Of a DNA stretch of 64,000 nt, positions 50,180 through 59,909 are shown one piece after another. Source of the stretch: CBDDBK01 sp965225715 (GTDB lineage: Bacteria > Bacteroidota > Bacteroidia > Cytophagales > Flammeovirgaceae). Position numbers and translations under genes: made by a program. How positions within the stretch are numbered: position 1 is the first letter of the stretch; each line of letters starts with the position of its first letter. The stretch covers positions 186,001-250,000 of the forward strand of contig CBDDBK010000004.1 in assembly GCA_965225715.1 (NCBI GenBank), written 5' to 3'. Under the pieces are notes generated by a model, which worked only from the letters and a program-made list of their open reading frames with translations, did not search any database and was not told the DNA's origin.

Positions 50180-50692
50180 TTATTTAAAAACATCTTTTAA
50201 CTCAAAAAAATTAAGATTTTCAATATACAATTTAAAAATATTTTGCTGGTAACGTTCAAAGATTTGAGCAAAGGTTGTTAAAATCTTACCTTTAATTTTG
50301 GGGTATTCTTCAAAGATTTGAGCAATTCTGGCAGTCGGTAAAAAATACATATTTGTTCCATTTTTTCTGGCTACTGCCGTAGCTAATCGTTGATTATGCC
50401 CTATAAAACTATTTTCTCCAATAAGATCATATTTTTTAAATGTTTTAAAACATTCTTCATTTTTATCATGGTTAGTTTTGGCTATATAATCTACTTCACC
50501 TTCTAACAAAATATATATACCATTGCTTGGATCAGACCTAAAAAAAAGGATTTCATCTTTTTCAAAAGTACGTTTATGCATAAAAGGAGCAAAAATTTTC
50601 TGTTCTTGATAAGACAGATTAGAGAAATATATATTATTTTCTAAGATTTGAATTAATAATGACTTTTTTGACTTTTTACTTTTATCAAACAT
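50180..50692 (-). CDS. Cyclic-nucleotide-binding-domain protein
   Basis: A 170-residue protein made of one cNMP-binding fold (EILFFRSDPSNGIYILLEGEV, then DLIGENSFIGHNQRLATAVARKNG in the phosphate-binding cassette position) with short helical ends. There is no DNA-binding domain, so it is not a Crp-type regulator as it stands. The cassette has the GENSF form of GE-x-S/A-x but only partial match to the R-T/S-A pattern (RLATAVA), so ligand binding is uncertain. Confidence 0.8.
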   Translation of the reverse strand: MFDKSKKSKKSLLIQILENNIYFSNLSYQEQKIFAPFMHKRTFEKDEILFFRSDPSNGIYILLEGEVDYIAKTNHDKNEECFKTFKKYDLIGENSFIGHNQRLATAVARKNGTNMYFLPTARIAQIFEEYPKIKGKILTTFAQIFERYQQNIFKLYIENLNFFELKDVFK

Positions 50693-50835
50693 AATAGCTG
50701 CGGTTAAAATCCAAATAAAAATAGTATTCTTAATTGTATACTTTCTAATTCAATCATATATTTAAAATTGTTAATAATTTTACAGAATAGGATTTATTTG
50801 ATAAGAAAAAATAAGAAAAAAATATATACATTAGA

Positions 50836-50865
50836 TTTGCTTCGTTCAAAAACGGTATATCTTTG
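50836..50865 (+). promoter_or_regulatory. Bacteroidota-type promoter for a small membrane protein
   Basis: TTTG (50836-50839) and TATCTTTG (50858-50865), 18 bp apart, match the TTTG / TAnnTTTG consensus. The small open frame at 50890 starts 24 bp after the -7 box. Confidence 0.7.
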
Positions 50866-50889
50866 CTTTATTTTTCAATCTAATAAATA

Positions 50890-50997
50890 ATGATGAATTT
50901 AAGTACGATTATTTTCATTTTTACAATAAGTCTAATATTTCCTCTGGTCGGCTATTATTTAGATTGGCGATCTAAAAATCCAAAAAAGAAATCCTGA
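50890..50997 (+). CDS. Small single-pass membrane protein (35 residues)
   Basis: MMNLSTIIFIFTISLIF begins a 35-residue peptide with one membrane helix, then YYLDWRSKNPKKKS, a basic cytoplasmic-type tail. Support comes from the strong promoter match immediately upstream, the double ATG and the positive-inside charge pattern. I do not recognise it. It is divergent from the cNMP-binding protein gene. It is too short for ordinary gene callers. Confidence 0.5.
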   Translation: MMNLSTIIFIFTISLIFPLVGYYLDWRSKNPKKKS

Positions 50998-51503
50998 GAC
51001 TTTACTTGTTTAATGTTATATTATTTTAAAAGGTTGGAACTTAGAAACTTATTATAAGCAAATTATAAAATAGTTGCTATTTTTCCAATCTTTTTCATTT
51101 TTTCGCTTTTTTAAAAACTATTTAGAAATTTAATAATTTAGGTTTTTATCTCGTACAAAAAAGTAGTACCTCAAGTCTATTGATCATTAATATAATTATA
51201 ATTATTTAAGTTTTATAATTTAATAAATTGGTTTTCAGTATTTTAGATTTATTAATTCCTAATTATTGATGATTATATTTCCATTTTAAATTGAGATCAT
51301 TTTATTGAGATGTCGTATTTTTTTAATAAAATTACATTTTTTTTATGTTTTATCTTCTTTGAAGGTGATTAAATAAAAAATTAAGTATAAATTGTAAAAG
51401 TATATTCTTAATACTTATCATTTAGACTAAGTAAGAATTTTTAAAACTTTAATTCAGGATTATATTATTTCTTATTTTTAATTTAATTTATCATAAAGTG
51501 TAT
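50998..51503. other. Gene-free stretch upstream of susC
   Basis: About 500 bp of AT-rich sequence with no open frame of note. No clear TAnnTTTG box is seen before the SusC start. This long leader may hold a regulatory RNA, since SusC/D transcripts in Bacteroidota often have such control, but no specific structure can be shown here. Confidence 0.4.
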
Positions 51504-52337
51504 ATGAAAAATAAATTACTTGTTTTGTTCGCTTTGATGTTTTTATGCAATTTTGCATATGCTCAAGAGAGAACTATCACTGGTAAAGTAACATCAGGAG
51601 AGGGTAATTCTTCCCTTCCCGGCGTATCAGTATTTATCAAAGGTACTACTACAGGAACAATTACCAATATAGATGGTGAATATTCTCTCTCAGTTCCTAA
51701 TGCAGAAGATACTTTGGTATTTAGTTTTTTAGGTTATGAAAGTCAGGAGCTTGCTGTAGGTAGCCAAACGATTATAGATGTCGTTCTTCAAGTTTCAGCA
51801 GAAGCTCTACAAGAAGTTATGGTAACAGCCTTAGGTGTTGAAAGAGATGCCAGAACTTTGGGTTATAGTGTTCAACAAGTTGAGAGCAAAGTTTTAGATG
51901 ATGCCGTAACTACTAACGTTGTAGATGCCCTTAGTGGAAAGGCAGCTGGTATTCAAGTTACCCGATCTTCAGGTAGTGCTGGTGGTGGTTCCAGAATACT
52001 TGTTAGAGGCATTACTTCTTTGAGAGGAAATAACCAACCTCTTATTGTTATTGATGGGGTGCGAATGAATAACGATGCTAATTATACCGAAGGAACAGCT
52101 GGATTTGGAGCAAGTGCTGGTACAGGTACAGCTAACCGATTAAGCGATATAAATAGCGATGATATAGAATCTATTAATGTGTTAAAAGGAGCTGCCGCAA
52201 CTGCTCTGTATGGAACAGCAGGCGCTACTGGAGTAATAATTATTACTACTAAAAAGGGGCATCCTCATAGAGGAAAAAAGTTTAGTATATCTTACTCTAC
52301 TAGGGGTAGGTATAGATGTTGTTTCTACCTTACCTGA
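51504..52337 (+). CDS. SusC/RagA-type TonB-linked receptor, N-terminal part (frameshifted gene)
   Basis: First portion of a SusC-type nutrient transporter. It has a signal peptide (MKNKLLVLFALMFLCNFAYAQ), a carboxypeptidase-regulatory-like domain (TITGKVTSGEGNSSLPGVSVFIKG), the SusC-specific segment EVMVTALGVERDARTLGYSVQQV and the plug (VVDALSGKAAGIQV, GITSLRGNNQPLIVIDGVR). The frame breaks after FSISYST at about 52302, and a short false tail ends at 52337. One base too many near ACT-A-GGGG explains it. The barrel follows in the +1 frame at 52303. A GTG 6 bp upstream is a possible alternative start. Confidence 0.88.
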   Translation: MKNKLLVLFALMFLCNFAYAQERTITGKVTSGEGNSSLPGVSVFIKGTTTGTITNIDGEYSLSVPNAEDTLVFSFLGYESQELAVGSQTIIDVVLQVSAEALQEVMVTALGVERDARTLGYSVQQVESKVLDDAVTTNVVDALSGKAAGIQVTRSSGSAGGGSRILVRGITSLRGNNQPLIVIDGVRMNNDANYTEGTAGFGASAGTGTANRLSDINSDDIESINVLKGAAATALYGTAGATGVIIITTKKGHPHRGKKFSISYSTRGRYRCCFYLT

Positions 52338-54759
52338 GCTTCAAAGCACTTTTGCTCAAGGTGATGAAGGTGTTTACAATGCCCCTGAAACCGGATCTTC
52401 TACTTCTTGGGGACCTGCAATTAGTGATTTATCTTGGGATGGAGCTACTGACTACGCTTATGATAAAAATGGTCGTATTGTTCTTAATTCTGATCCGACA
52501 GCTCAAACACCTGTTACACCTTATGATAATTTAGGTGACTTTTATCAAACGGGTTATCAAGTTAATAACTCTTTGAGTATATCAGGTGGCGGGGATGCAG
52601 CTACTTTTAGATTTTCTTATTCCAATCATCAAGAAGAAGGTATTATACCTAACAATACTTACGATAGAAATACTTTTTTGGTTTCTACGCAGCTGAAAGC
52701 AACAAAAAAGTTGACGTTTGGGACTACTATAAATTATACCCGTTCTGATTATACAAGAATCCAACAAGGTTCTAATACTTCGGGTTTAATGCTTGGATTA
52801 TTACGTACCCCACCAACTTTTGATAATTCCAATGGTTTGGATAATCCCGTTGATGATCCATCTTCTTATATTTTCCTCGATGGAAGTCAAAGAAATTATA
52901 GAGGTGGTGGTGGCTATGATAACCCTTATTGGACGGTTAATAATGCACTTAGAAATGAAAATGTGGATAGGGCAATTGTTAGTTTTGAAGCCGACTATAA
53001 TTTCAGTAAATGGGTAAATTTAGACTTTAAAATTGGAACTGATTTTGCTTCTGATGAACGTCAACAGAATTTTGAAATTAATTCCAGAACTGCTCCAGGT
53101 GGTAGGATTATTTCAGATCAATATACCACTAATCAAACTGATGTTTATTTACAGCTCAGTGGTGGAGGCAATTTGAGTGATAAATTCCAAATTAATTATT
53201 TTGGAGGTATTAATCTCTTTAATTATAATTTTGATAATCAATTAACTACAGGTAATACGCTTAATTTCCAAGGTTTTGCAGACTTATCTAATACTTCTAG
53301 TATCGTTTCCGATAATAGAATATCTCGATACAGAACTTTGGGTTTTTATGGAGAAGTAGAGGTGAGTTATGATGAAATACTCTATTTGACGCTTACCGGA
53401 AGACAAGACTACGATAGCCGTTTACAGGTTCCTAATGTATCTTCTATTTCTGATCTTGCTTTCTTTTATCCTTCAGCAAGTTTGGCTTTTGTTTTTACCG
53501 AACTTCTTTCAAGTGATATTCTATCTTTTGGAAAGGCAAGGATATCTTATGCTCGTGTGGGTTCTGGTCCCCCATTTGCTTACTCAACAACTACAACGTA
53601 TAGAGCGCCAACGCCTATCATTGGTATAGGCGATGGTTGGGGAGATCCACTTTCAGCACCTATAGGTGGCATAACCAGTTACGGTTTAAATGAAGTACTT
53701 GGAAATCCAGATTTAGAACCGGAGTTTACAACTTCTTATGAGTTTGGGTTGGATTTGCGCTTTTTAGAAGGCAAAATTGGCTTGGATGTAGCCTATTACA
53801 CCAGAACAACAGAAGGATCTATTTTAAATGCCTCTTTACCAAGGAGTACTGGTTTTGAAAGCATATGGTTAAATGCCGGAGAGTTAACTTCTGATGGGTT
53901 GGAGGTTGTTCTTAATGTTAATCCTGTTAGAACTAAAGATTGGGATTGGAATTTGAATTTTAACTTTACAACTTCTAAAACAGTTATTGATGCCTTGGCA
54001 CCCGGTGTAGAACGCTTGCAAATTGCAGGTTTTACAGGAACGGGTATTTTCTTAGTAGCTGGGGAACAATATGGTTCTATTTTTGGAGGTGCTTATTTAC
54101 GAGCTGAAGCTGGTACGGATTCAGATCAAGGTTTGGCTGTACCAGGTGGTCCTTTAGTTATTGATGATGCTACTGGTTATCAAATTCCTGATAGTGAATT
54201 AAGGGCTATAGGCAATTCAAATCCGGACTTTATCTTGGGTATTAAAAATAGTTTAGACTACAAAGGTTTTAATTTTTCTTTCTTCTTTGATTGGAAACAA
54301 GGTGGTGATTTATGGAATGGAACGGCCTGGGCTTTAAGTTTCTTTGGTGCTTCCCAACTAACTGCTGATACCAGGGTAGAAACTCCAACACCTATAGAAG
54401 GTGTTTTGGCATCGGATAGAACAACTCCCAATGCTAATGCTGTCGTAAGAGACCAAAGTTATTGGCAGAGTTCTGTAGGTGGTTTTGGTTCTGTAGATGA
54501 GCAATTTGTAGAAGATGCTTCTTGGTTACGCCTTAGAGAGTTATCTTTGAGCTATAGTTTTAATCCAAGTATTTTTGAAAACACTGTTATTGAAGGGTTA
54601 AGAATTGGACTATATGGTAGAAATCTTTGGTATAGTACCCCTTATACAGGCGTAGATCCTGAAACTAGTCTTACAGGGGTTGGAAATGGACAAGGTTTAG
54701 ATTACTTTAATAACCCTAGCTCCCGTTCTTATTTCTTTAAATTAAATATTCAATTTTAA
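52303..54759 (+). CDS. SusC/RagA-type receptor, barrel part in the shifted frame
   Basis: Continuation of the SusC gene in the +1 frame. It opens GVGIDVVSTLPELQSTF, which follows FSISYST naturally, and runs without further defects to a typical end (YFNNPSSRSYFFKLNIQF). The about 818 codons form the 22-strand barrel, with the usual GNPDLEPEFTTSYEFGLD and NPDFILGIKNSLDYKG segments. An internal ATG at 52573 could give only a headless barrel. Either the gene is a recent pseudogene, the frame is restored in part of the population, or the sequence has an error. The intact SusD gene begins 24 bp downstream. Confidence 0.88.
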   Translation, partial: GVGIDVVSTLPELQSTFAQGDEGVYNAPETGSSTSWGPAISDLSWDGATDYAYDKNGRIVLNSDPTAQTPVTPYDNLGDFYQTGYQVNNSLSISGGGDAATFRFSYSNHQEEGIIPNNTYDRNTFLVSTQLKATKKLTFGTTINYTRSDYTRIQQGSNTSGLMLGLLRTPPTFDNSNGLDNPVDDPSSYIFLDGSQRNYRGGGGYDNPYWTVNNALRNENVDRAIVSFEADYNFSKWVNLDFKIGTDFASDERQQNFEINSRTAPGGRIISDQYTTNQTDVYLQLSGGGNLSDKFQINYFGGINLFNYNFDNQLTTGNTLNFQGFADLSNTSSIVSDNRISRYRTLGFYGEVEVSYDEILYLTLTGRQDYDSRLQVPNVSSISDLAFFYPSASLAFVFTELLSSDILSFGKARISYARVGSGPPFAYSTTTTYRAPTPIIGIGDGWGDPLSAPIGGITSYGLNEVLGNPDLEPEFTTSYEFGLDLRFLEGKIGLDVAYYTRTTEGSILNASLPRSTGFESIWLNAGELTSDGLEVVLNVNPVRTKDWDWNLNFNFTTSKTVIDALAPGVERLQIAGFTGTGIFLVAGEQYGSIFGGAYLRAEAGTDSDQGLAVPGGPLVIDDATGYQIPDSELRAIGNSNPDFILGIKNSLDYKGFNFSFFFDWKQGGDLWNGTAWALSFFGASQLTADTRVETPTPIEGVLASDRTTPNANAVVRDQSYWQSSVGGFGSVDEQFVEDASWLRLRELSLSYSFNPSIFENTVIEGLRIGLYGRNLWYSTPYTGVDPETSLTGVGNGQGLDYFNNPSSRSYFFKLNIQF

Positions 54760-54783
54760 TTAAACTTAAACATATAATTAGAC

Positions 54784-56091
54784 ATGTATAAAAAATATAT
54801 TACTATATTACTGGCATTCATGTTCTTGACTGCCTGTGATACTTTCATAGAAGAAGATCTCAATCAAAACCCCAACAACCCTGAAGTTGTTCCTGTACAG
54901 GCCTTACTGGCTAATGTGCAAATAGAGCTTATAGATATGGTTGGAGGTGACTTTTCAAGATTTTCATCCTTATTGGTTCAACAAGCTGAAGGAGTTACAA
55001 GACAATGGGTTTCTATAAATAACTATTCCAGTTTATTAACAGCCAATTACAATACTACCTGGAATAACATGTATGCCTCTGTTTTATGTGAAGCTATTAA
55101 TATAAAAAGGCTAGCAATAGAAGGTGGGTTTAACCACTATGTAGCTGTGGCTGATGTGCTTATTGCATACTCTCTGATGACAGCTACCGATGTTTGGGAT
55201 GCCATTCCTTATTCAGAAGCTTGCTTGGGTATAGAGAATCAAGCAGCTTCTTTTGATAGTCAAGCCTCTATATACACTGAAATATTTGCCTTACTAACCG
55301 AAGCAGAAACCTTATTTAATGGGGATGCAGGTAATGGATCTATTTCTATAGATGTGTATTATAATGGAGATATTAGCAATTGGATATTGGCTTTAAATTC
55401 CATACGAGCAAGGGCTAATTTGCATTTGGGTAATTATGCTGAAGCATTAACTGCGGCTAATGCCGGTATTGATACGGTAGGATCTAATATGTCTTATACC
55501 TATCCGGATGCTTCTAATTCTTCTCAATGGTATCGCTTTAATAGGGATAGGGAAGGGGATATAGAACTTCACCCAACTATAGATACGCTCATGAAGACTT
55601 TAAACGATACAGTTCGTCTTAAACTATGGAATCCTGATTTTGATACAGATCATCCATATTTTATTTCTACTTTTACCAATGAACTTATTACTTATAGGGA
55701 AATGGAATTTTTAAAAGCGGAATGTTTGTTAAGGACATCTGGTGCAGCTACAGAGATTAGAGAAGCTTATTTAAGTGGTATTGAAGCAAGTTTTGCCAAT
55801 TTAGGTTTGACTGCTAGCTATGCCGATTATGTTGCTCAGAGTGCTATTGATCCAGGTGAAGGTAATATCACTATGGAGCACATCATGACTCAAAAGTACT
55901 TGGGGTTATTTACTCAGCACGAAGTTTATAACGATTGGAGAAGGACTGATATTCCTACTTTAGAACCTGTTACAGGTTCTGCTATTCCTGTTCGTTGGGC
56001 TTATGGAAATGATGAAGTTATTTTTAATCCAAATGCCCCAGCTGCTGATGCTATCGATATTTTTACTGATAAGGTCGGTTGGGATCAATAA
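54784..56091 (+). CDS. SusD/RagB-family surface lipoprotein
   Basis: The glycan- or peptide-binding lid of the SusC transporter. A 435-residue protein with lipoprotein signal (MFLTAC, Cys at residue 18) and the start NPNNPEVVPVQALLANV typical of the SusD-like_2 group. TPR-like helices follow (ATDVWDAIPYSEA, NSIRARANLHLGNYAEAL). The C-terminal region keeps ITYREMEFLKAECLLR and YNDWRRTDIP. It forms an operon with the frameshifted SusC gene and is followed by a terminator. No glycoside hydrolase or regulator is adjacent, so the substrate stays open. Confidence 0.93.
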   Translation: MYKKYITILLAFMFLTACDTFIEEDLNQNPNNPEVVPVQALLANVQIELIDMVGGDFSRFSSLLVQQAEGVTRQWVSINNYSSLLTANYNTTWNNMYASVLCEAINIKRLAIEGGFNHYVAVADVLIAYSLMTATDVWDAIPYSEACLGIENQAASFDSQASIYTEIFALLTEAETLFNGDAGNGSISIDVYYNGDISNWILALNSIRARANLHLGNYAEALTAANAGIDTVGSNMSYTYPDASNSSQWYRFNRDREGDIELHPTIDTLMKTLNDTVRLKLWNPDFDTDHPYFISTFTNELITYREMEFLKAECLLRTSGAATEIREAYLSGIEASFANLGLTASYADYVAQSAIDPGEGNITMEHIMTQKYLGLFTQHEVYNDWRRTDIPTLEPVTGSAIPVRWAYGNDEVIFNPNAPAADAIDIFTDKVGWDQ

Positions 56092-56124
56092 AATAAAAGT
56101 GATAAACTTTTATTATTTTCTTAT

Positions 56125-56165
56125 AAAGAGGGTTTCTTCTGTCAAGAAGAGATCCTCTTTTTTTA
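56125..56165 (+). terminator. Rho-independent terminator of the SusC/D operon
   Basis: AAAGAGG-GTTTCTT and AAGAAGA-GATCCTCTTT form a long imperfect hairpin that is followed by a T run to 56165. It lies 34 bp after the SusD stop. Confidence 0.82.
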
Positions 56166-56238
56166 TTCTATAATCTATAAAATTTGAAAAAATTGCTAGG
56201 TTTATAAAATGCTACTATTTAACTCTTTTATTCCATTA

Positions 56239-58317
56239 CTACCATTCTTCCCAAAATAAATCCTCTGAATTTAGATCAAAAATAAGCGGAGGCGTATCTT
56301 GATATCCTAAGCCTAAGTAACCATCTAAAGTTTTAAGTACTTTTATAAAAAAAGCATTTTCTTTTTGGAAAATAGAACTTAGTTTATTTTTTTCAATATC
56401 AAAAGATACAACTAATGCTTCACTTTGCTTAGTCATTTTATCTTCTATATGTCCGATGATATGGTAGTTGTTGTCTTTTAGAACAATATCTATAACTTTG
56501 CTAAAAATAGGCAGTTGTATTTGCTGTTTGTGCTTGCCTGTACTATCTAAAAGATGTAAAACTTGAGTTGTGCTTAAACATAAATACCGTTTATTTAGGC
56601 TGTCATAACGTGCAAAATAAACAAGTGAATCCATAGCAAGATTAAGTAAAAAATTAGCTTCCGTGGATTCTTGGGATAGGCTTTGATCGAATTGCCAAAG
56701 GCTATTTTTTGTTGTTTTTGTCTTTAAGTTTTTTTCATGAATTAAACTGATGAAGTGATGATTCTTTTGAAAAATAGCTGTAGCATAGTTTTCAAGATAT
56801 GAATATTTATTTTTTTGATAGAGAATATTTATAAGGCTATCCCCTTTTAACCAAGCAATAAAAGCTTCTTTTTTTTTGTTTTTTTCGTAACCCACAACAA
56901 AAGATTTATTACGCTGAAATAGTAAATCAGTAGTTATTTTTTCACCTTTAATAGCTTTTAAAATTTTAAAATAATAAGGTTTAAATAAAGCGATTTGCTG
57001 TCTTTCTGCTTCTGAAAAATGCGTAAAACTATAATAGCGCTTTTTTTCTGTGATGAGTTGTTGATTAAGTCGATCTAAAAAATCTTTTTTTATCTTTTTA
57101 AAAATAGAATCTTGATTGTTTATTAAATGAATAAGTGGATTATATTTTTTTTGAAAAAAGTCAAGCCATTTATCTTTTACTTTATCAATGTTATCTATGT
57201 CTTTTAAGATTTGGATAATGTATTTGGTGTTTATTTGATTAGGAAAACTATCGGCTTTAGCGGAATATATTTTGATATTTTGGAGAGTCCAATTGATTTT
57301 AACTCGATTTTTGAAATAGTCTAAGATGATAGCTTTATCTTTTCCTTCAAAGTTTTGTAACTTTTGATTTATGCTTGTGATTTGGGAAATAAAAATGCTA
57401 TCTCTATAATTGGATTTTTTTTTTATAAGTTTTTGAAAATCAGAGTCTAATTTATTTTCAAAATCAAAAATAAACCTTTGATAATGGTGATTTTTGGTAA
57501 TATGGTATTTAATATTATTAAGCCAAGTTTCAAAATTTGTATACGTGATTTTATTTTTGGTAATATGAATTTTTTTCTCAAATTGTGCTTTTGAGTTTTT
57601 ATATTTAATACTTTGAAGATCAAATCTAATCTCTTGATTGGGTTCTAAGGATTGAGCCAATTGAATATAAATATCTATGGAACTTAAAATATGACTATGA
57701 CTATTTTCCATAGTATCTAAAATAGAAAAAAAGTAGTTCTGATCATTTAGGCTATAGATGAGTAAGTTTTCTAAAGCTTTATCTAAATGGTGGTAATGTT
57801 TGAGAATATGGATATAATCATTTTGAATTTTAGTATGAATTAGCACTAAAGAATCTTTTTGTTCTTTCTTCTTCTTTAATTTTTGTATCCGGTTTTTTAA
57901 GTAGTTGGTTATAAAGACTCTGGATATTTTTTTATCAAAATAATTTCGGTAATCTTTAGGCGGATCTTTTTGAATTTTATTGATTAAATAGAGGCAACGT
58001 TCTGAGGCTTTCAAGCTGTTAAAAATTAAAATATCAAAAATTTCATTTTCAAAAACAGGGTGATAAAATGTTGAACGCTTTTCGTATACATGACTTTTTT
58101 GAAAATAAAGAAAACTGTTTTTTACATTTAATACAGAAAGTTGGGTTAATATTTTGATTTGTTGAGCTAAACTGGAATCCGTATTTTCCCATTTGGTATT
58201 TTCTAAAGTCTTTAAAAGTTGTTTATATTTTTTGGTGTTTTGGGCATGCGCATAAATTAAATTAAAGAGCAAAAATAAGAAGAAAAAGTATTTGATTATG
58301 ATTTTAGAAAAGGTCAT
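56239..58317 (-). CDS. Exported hypothetical protein, helical with a C-terminal strand-rich part
   Basis: A 692-residue protein with a signal peptide (FFFLFLLFNLIYAHAQ). About 450 residues are Lys- and Ile-rich helices with many KKK and QK clusters. The last 200 alternate short strands (IDIVLKDNNYHIIGHIEDK, GYLGLGYQD), suggesting part of a propeller. I do not recognise the family. It stands alone, convergent with susD. Confidence 0.65.
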   Translation of the reverse strand: MTFSKIIIKYFFFLFLLFNLIYAHAQNTKKYKQLLKTLENTKWENTDSSLAQQIKILTQLSVLNVKNSFLYFQKSHVYEKRSTFYHPVFENEIFDILIFNSLKASERCLYLINKIQKDPPKDYRNYFDKKISRVFITNYLKNRIQKLKKKKEQKDSLVLIHTKIQNDYIHILKHYHHLDKALENLLIYSLNDQNYFFSILDTMENSHSHILSSIDIYIQLAQSLEPNQEIRFDLQSIKYKNSKAQFEKKIHITKNKITYTNFETWLNNIKYHITKNHHYQRFIFDFENKLDSDFQKLIKKKSNYRDSIFISQITSINQKLQNFEGKDKAIILDYFKNRVKINWTLQNIKIYSAKADSFPNQINTKYIIQILKDIDNIDKVKDKWLDFFQKKYNPLIHLINNQDSIFKKIKKDFLDRLNQQLITEKKRYYSFTHFSEAERQQIALFKPYYFKILKAIKGEKITTDLLFQRNKSFVVGYEKNKKKEAFIAWLKGDSLINILYQKNKYSYLENYATAIFQKNHHFISLIHEKNLKTKTTKNSLWQFDQSLSQESTEANFLLNLAMDSLVYFARYDSLNKRYLCLSTTQVLHLLDSTGKHKQQIQLPIFSKVIDIVLKDNNYHIIGHIEDKMTKQSEALVVSFDIEKNKLSSIFQKENAFFIKVLKTLDGYLGLGYQDTPPLIFDLNSEDLFWEEW

Positions 58318-58398
58318 TTTAGTGATATTATATAAGTATCATATTGATCCTCATAGACCAATATTTGTTATATTTTGAATTCTTTTAAATTTAAAATA

Positions 58399-58560
58399 TT
58401 ATGATTTTTTACTCTCAAGTTTTTTATATAAATACCAAAAAAAGAAGAAAATCGTAAACATAAAAAGCCAGTAACTTTCTTTAATTCCTTGATAATAAGC
58501 CATATATAAACCAACAAGAAAAAATAAAATAGCTATATAAATAAGCAGATATTTAAACAT
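58399..58560 (-). CDS. Small two-helix membrane protein (53 residues)
   Basis: Starts at the ATG at 58560, 11 bp after the glycosyltransferase stop, on the same strand. Two hydrophobic helices (LLIYIAILFFLVGLYMAYY and WLFMFTIFFFFWYLY) are joined by a short polar loop QGIKES, and a basic tail KKLESKKS follows. The tight spacing makes an operon with the glycosyltransferase very likely. The function is unknown; a helper subunit for lipid-linked sugar transfer is one guess. Confidence 0.6.
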   Translation of the reverse strand: MFKYLLIYIAILFFLVGLYMAYYQGIKESYWLFMFTIFFFFWYLYKKLESKKS

Positions 58561-58571
58561 AAAAAATGTCT

Positions 58572-59540
58572 TTAATTCTTAGTTTTGTTATAAAGTGTAG
58601 AACTGATAAAATCTAAGTTTTTAAAATAAAATTCAAAATGTTTTCTTTCATTATTGGCTATAGTATCGAGTATTAAGCCACAAATAAATAAAAGTAATGA
58701 AAATAAAACTAAACCTACAGCTAATATGGCAGAAGGGACTTTATAAACATATTGATATTGGATAAATTCTTGAATAACAGGAATGCCTATTCCTATTCCA
58801 CTAATTAAAAATAGTAAAGCTAAATTACCAAAAAATTTAAAAGGTTTATAAAATCTAAACATATTAAAAATAGTCCGTAAAACTTTAAAGCCATCTATAA
58901 AGGTATTGAGTTTAGATTGGCTGCCTTTGGGTCTATTTTTAAAAGTAATTTCTACTTCTTCAATATTGAGTTTATTATGTAAGGCAAATATGGTCATATC
59001 TGTTTCAATTTCAAAACCTTTATGAAGAACAGGATAACTTTTTATAAATTTTTTGGAAAAAACCCTATAGCCGCTCATAATATCGTTTAGGTTTGCATTA
59101 AAGAGTATATTAATAGATTCTCGAACTAAAATATTGCCAAATCCGTGAAAAAGTCTTTTATTTTCCAAGAAATAAGAGTTATTTTTTAACCTATCACCAA
59201 CAACCATATCTGCATTCTTTTCTTCAAAAGTATTTAATAAATTTTGAATGTCTTTAATAGAATAGGTATTGTCTCCGTCTATCATGATATAAATATCAGC
59301 TTCTATATCGTTAAACATTCTTCTGATAACATAGCCTTTTCCTCTATTAAATTCTTTTTTTACAACTACCTTTTCAGATTGTGCTATTTGAAAAGTATTA
59401 TCAGAAGAATCATTATCATAAACATATATTTTTGCGTGAGGCAATTGATTTTTAAAGTCTACAATGACTTGTTTAATGGTAAGAGCTTCATTATAACAAG
59501 GAATTAATACGGCTATTTTTTTTTCTTGAGTACTATTCAT
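58572..59540 (-). CDS. GT2 glycosyltransferase (dolichyl-/polyprenyl-phosphate mannose synthase-like)
   Basis: A 322-residue membrane enzyme. The catalytic domain starts IAVLIPCYNEALTI and has the DXD-type motif in MIDGDNTYSI, then the acceptor region SGYRVFSKKFIKSYP and the GFEIETDMTI segment. Two C-terminal membrane helices (NLALLFLISGIGIGIPVI and ILAVGLVLFSLLLFICG) anchor it. It probably transfers a sugar from a nucleotide donor to a polyprenyl phosphate for surface glycans. The 53-residue membrane protein follows in the operon. Confidence 0.92.
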   Translation of the reverse strand: MNSTQEKKIAVLIPCYNEALTIKQVIVDFKNQLPHAKIYVYDNDSSDNTFQIAQSEKVVVKKEFNRGKGYVIRRMFNDIEADIYIMIDGDNTYSIKDIQNLLNTFEEKNADMVVGDRLKNNSYFLENKRLFHGFGNILVRESINILFNANLNDIMSGYRVFSKKFIKSYPVLHKGFEIETDMTIFALHNKLNIEEVEITFKNRPKGSQSKLNTFIDGFKVLRTIFNMFRFYKPFKFFGNLALLFLISGIGIGIPVIQEFIQYQYVYKVPSAILAVGLVLFSLLLFICGLILDTIANNERKHFEFYFKNLDFISSTLYNKTKN

Positions 59541-59909
59541 TCTATTTAGATGGTTTTTATGTAGGGCTTTTAAAAAATATTTTTTTAGTAGAGGATAAAA
59601 CTGAATATCTTAAAATTAAGTATATAGGTTTTATATAATTTAGGGAGTAAAGCTAAATTTTAAAGTAATATAAGTATAGGACAAAACTTTTCATAAGAAA
59701 ATGGTTTTTAATTATAATAATTTTATTATCAATTATTTATATATAAAAAACCATCGGTTTGACCAAATATAAGTATAATCTGGGCTCTTATAAAACACTT
59801 ATTTTAAATACCTAAAAAATCTTTTTTCTATTTGAGATGCGTATACCAAACCAGATTTTATAAAATAATTTTTACAAGAAAATACAATAAAGTAGATATT
59901 TTTAGTTTT
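59541..59909. other. Gene-free stretch with a dispersed motif
   Basis: It holds a diverged copy of the short dispersed repeat (59803-59833: TTTAAATACC, then AAAAAATCTTTTTTC). No gene, RNA or clear promoter is visible. Confidence 0.4.
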
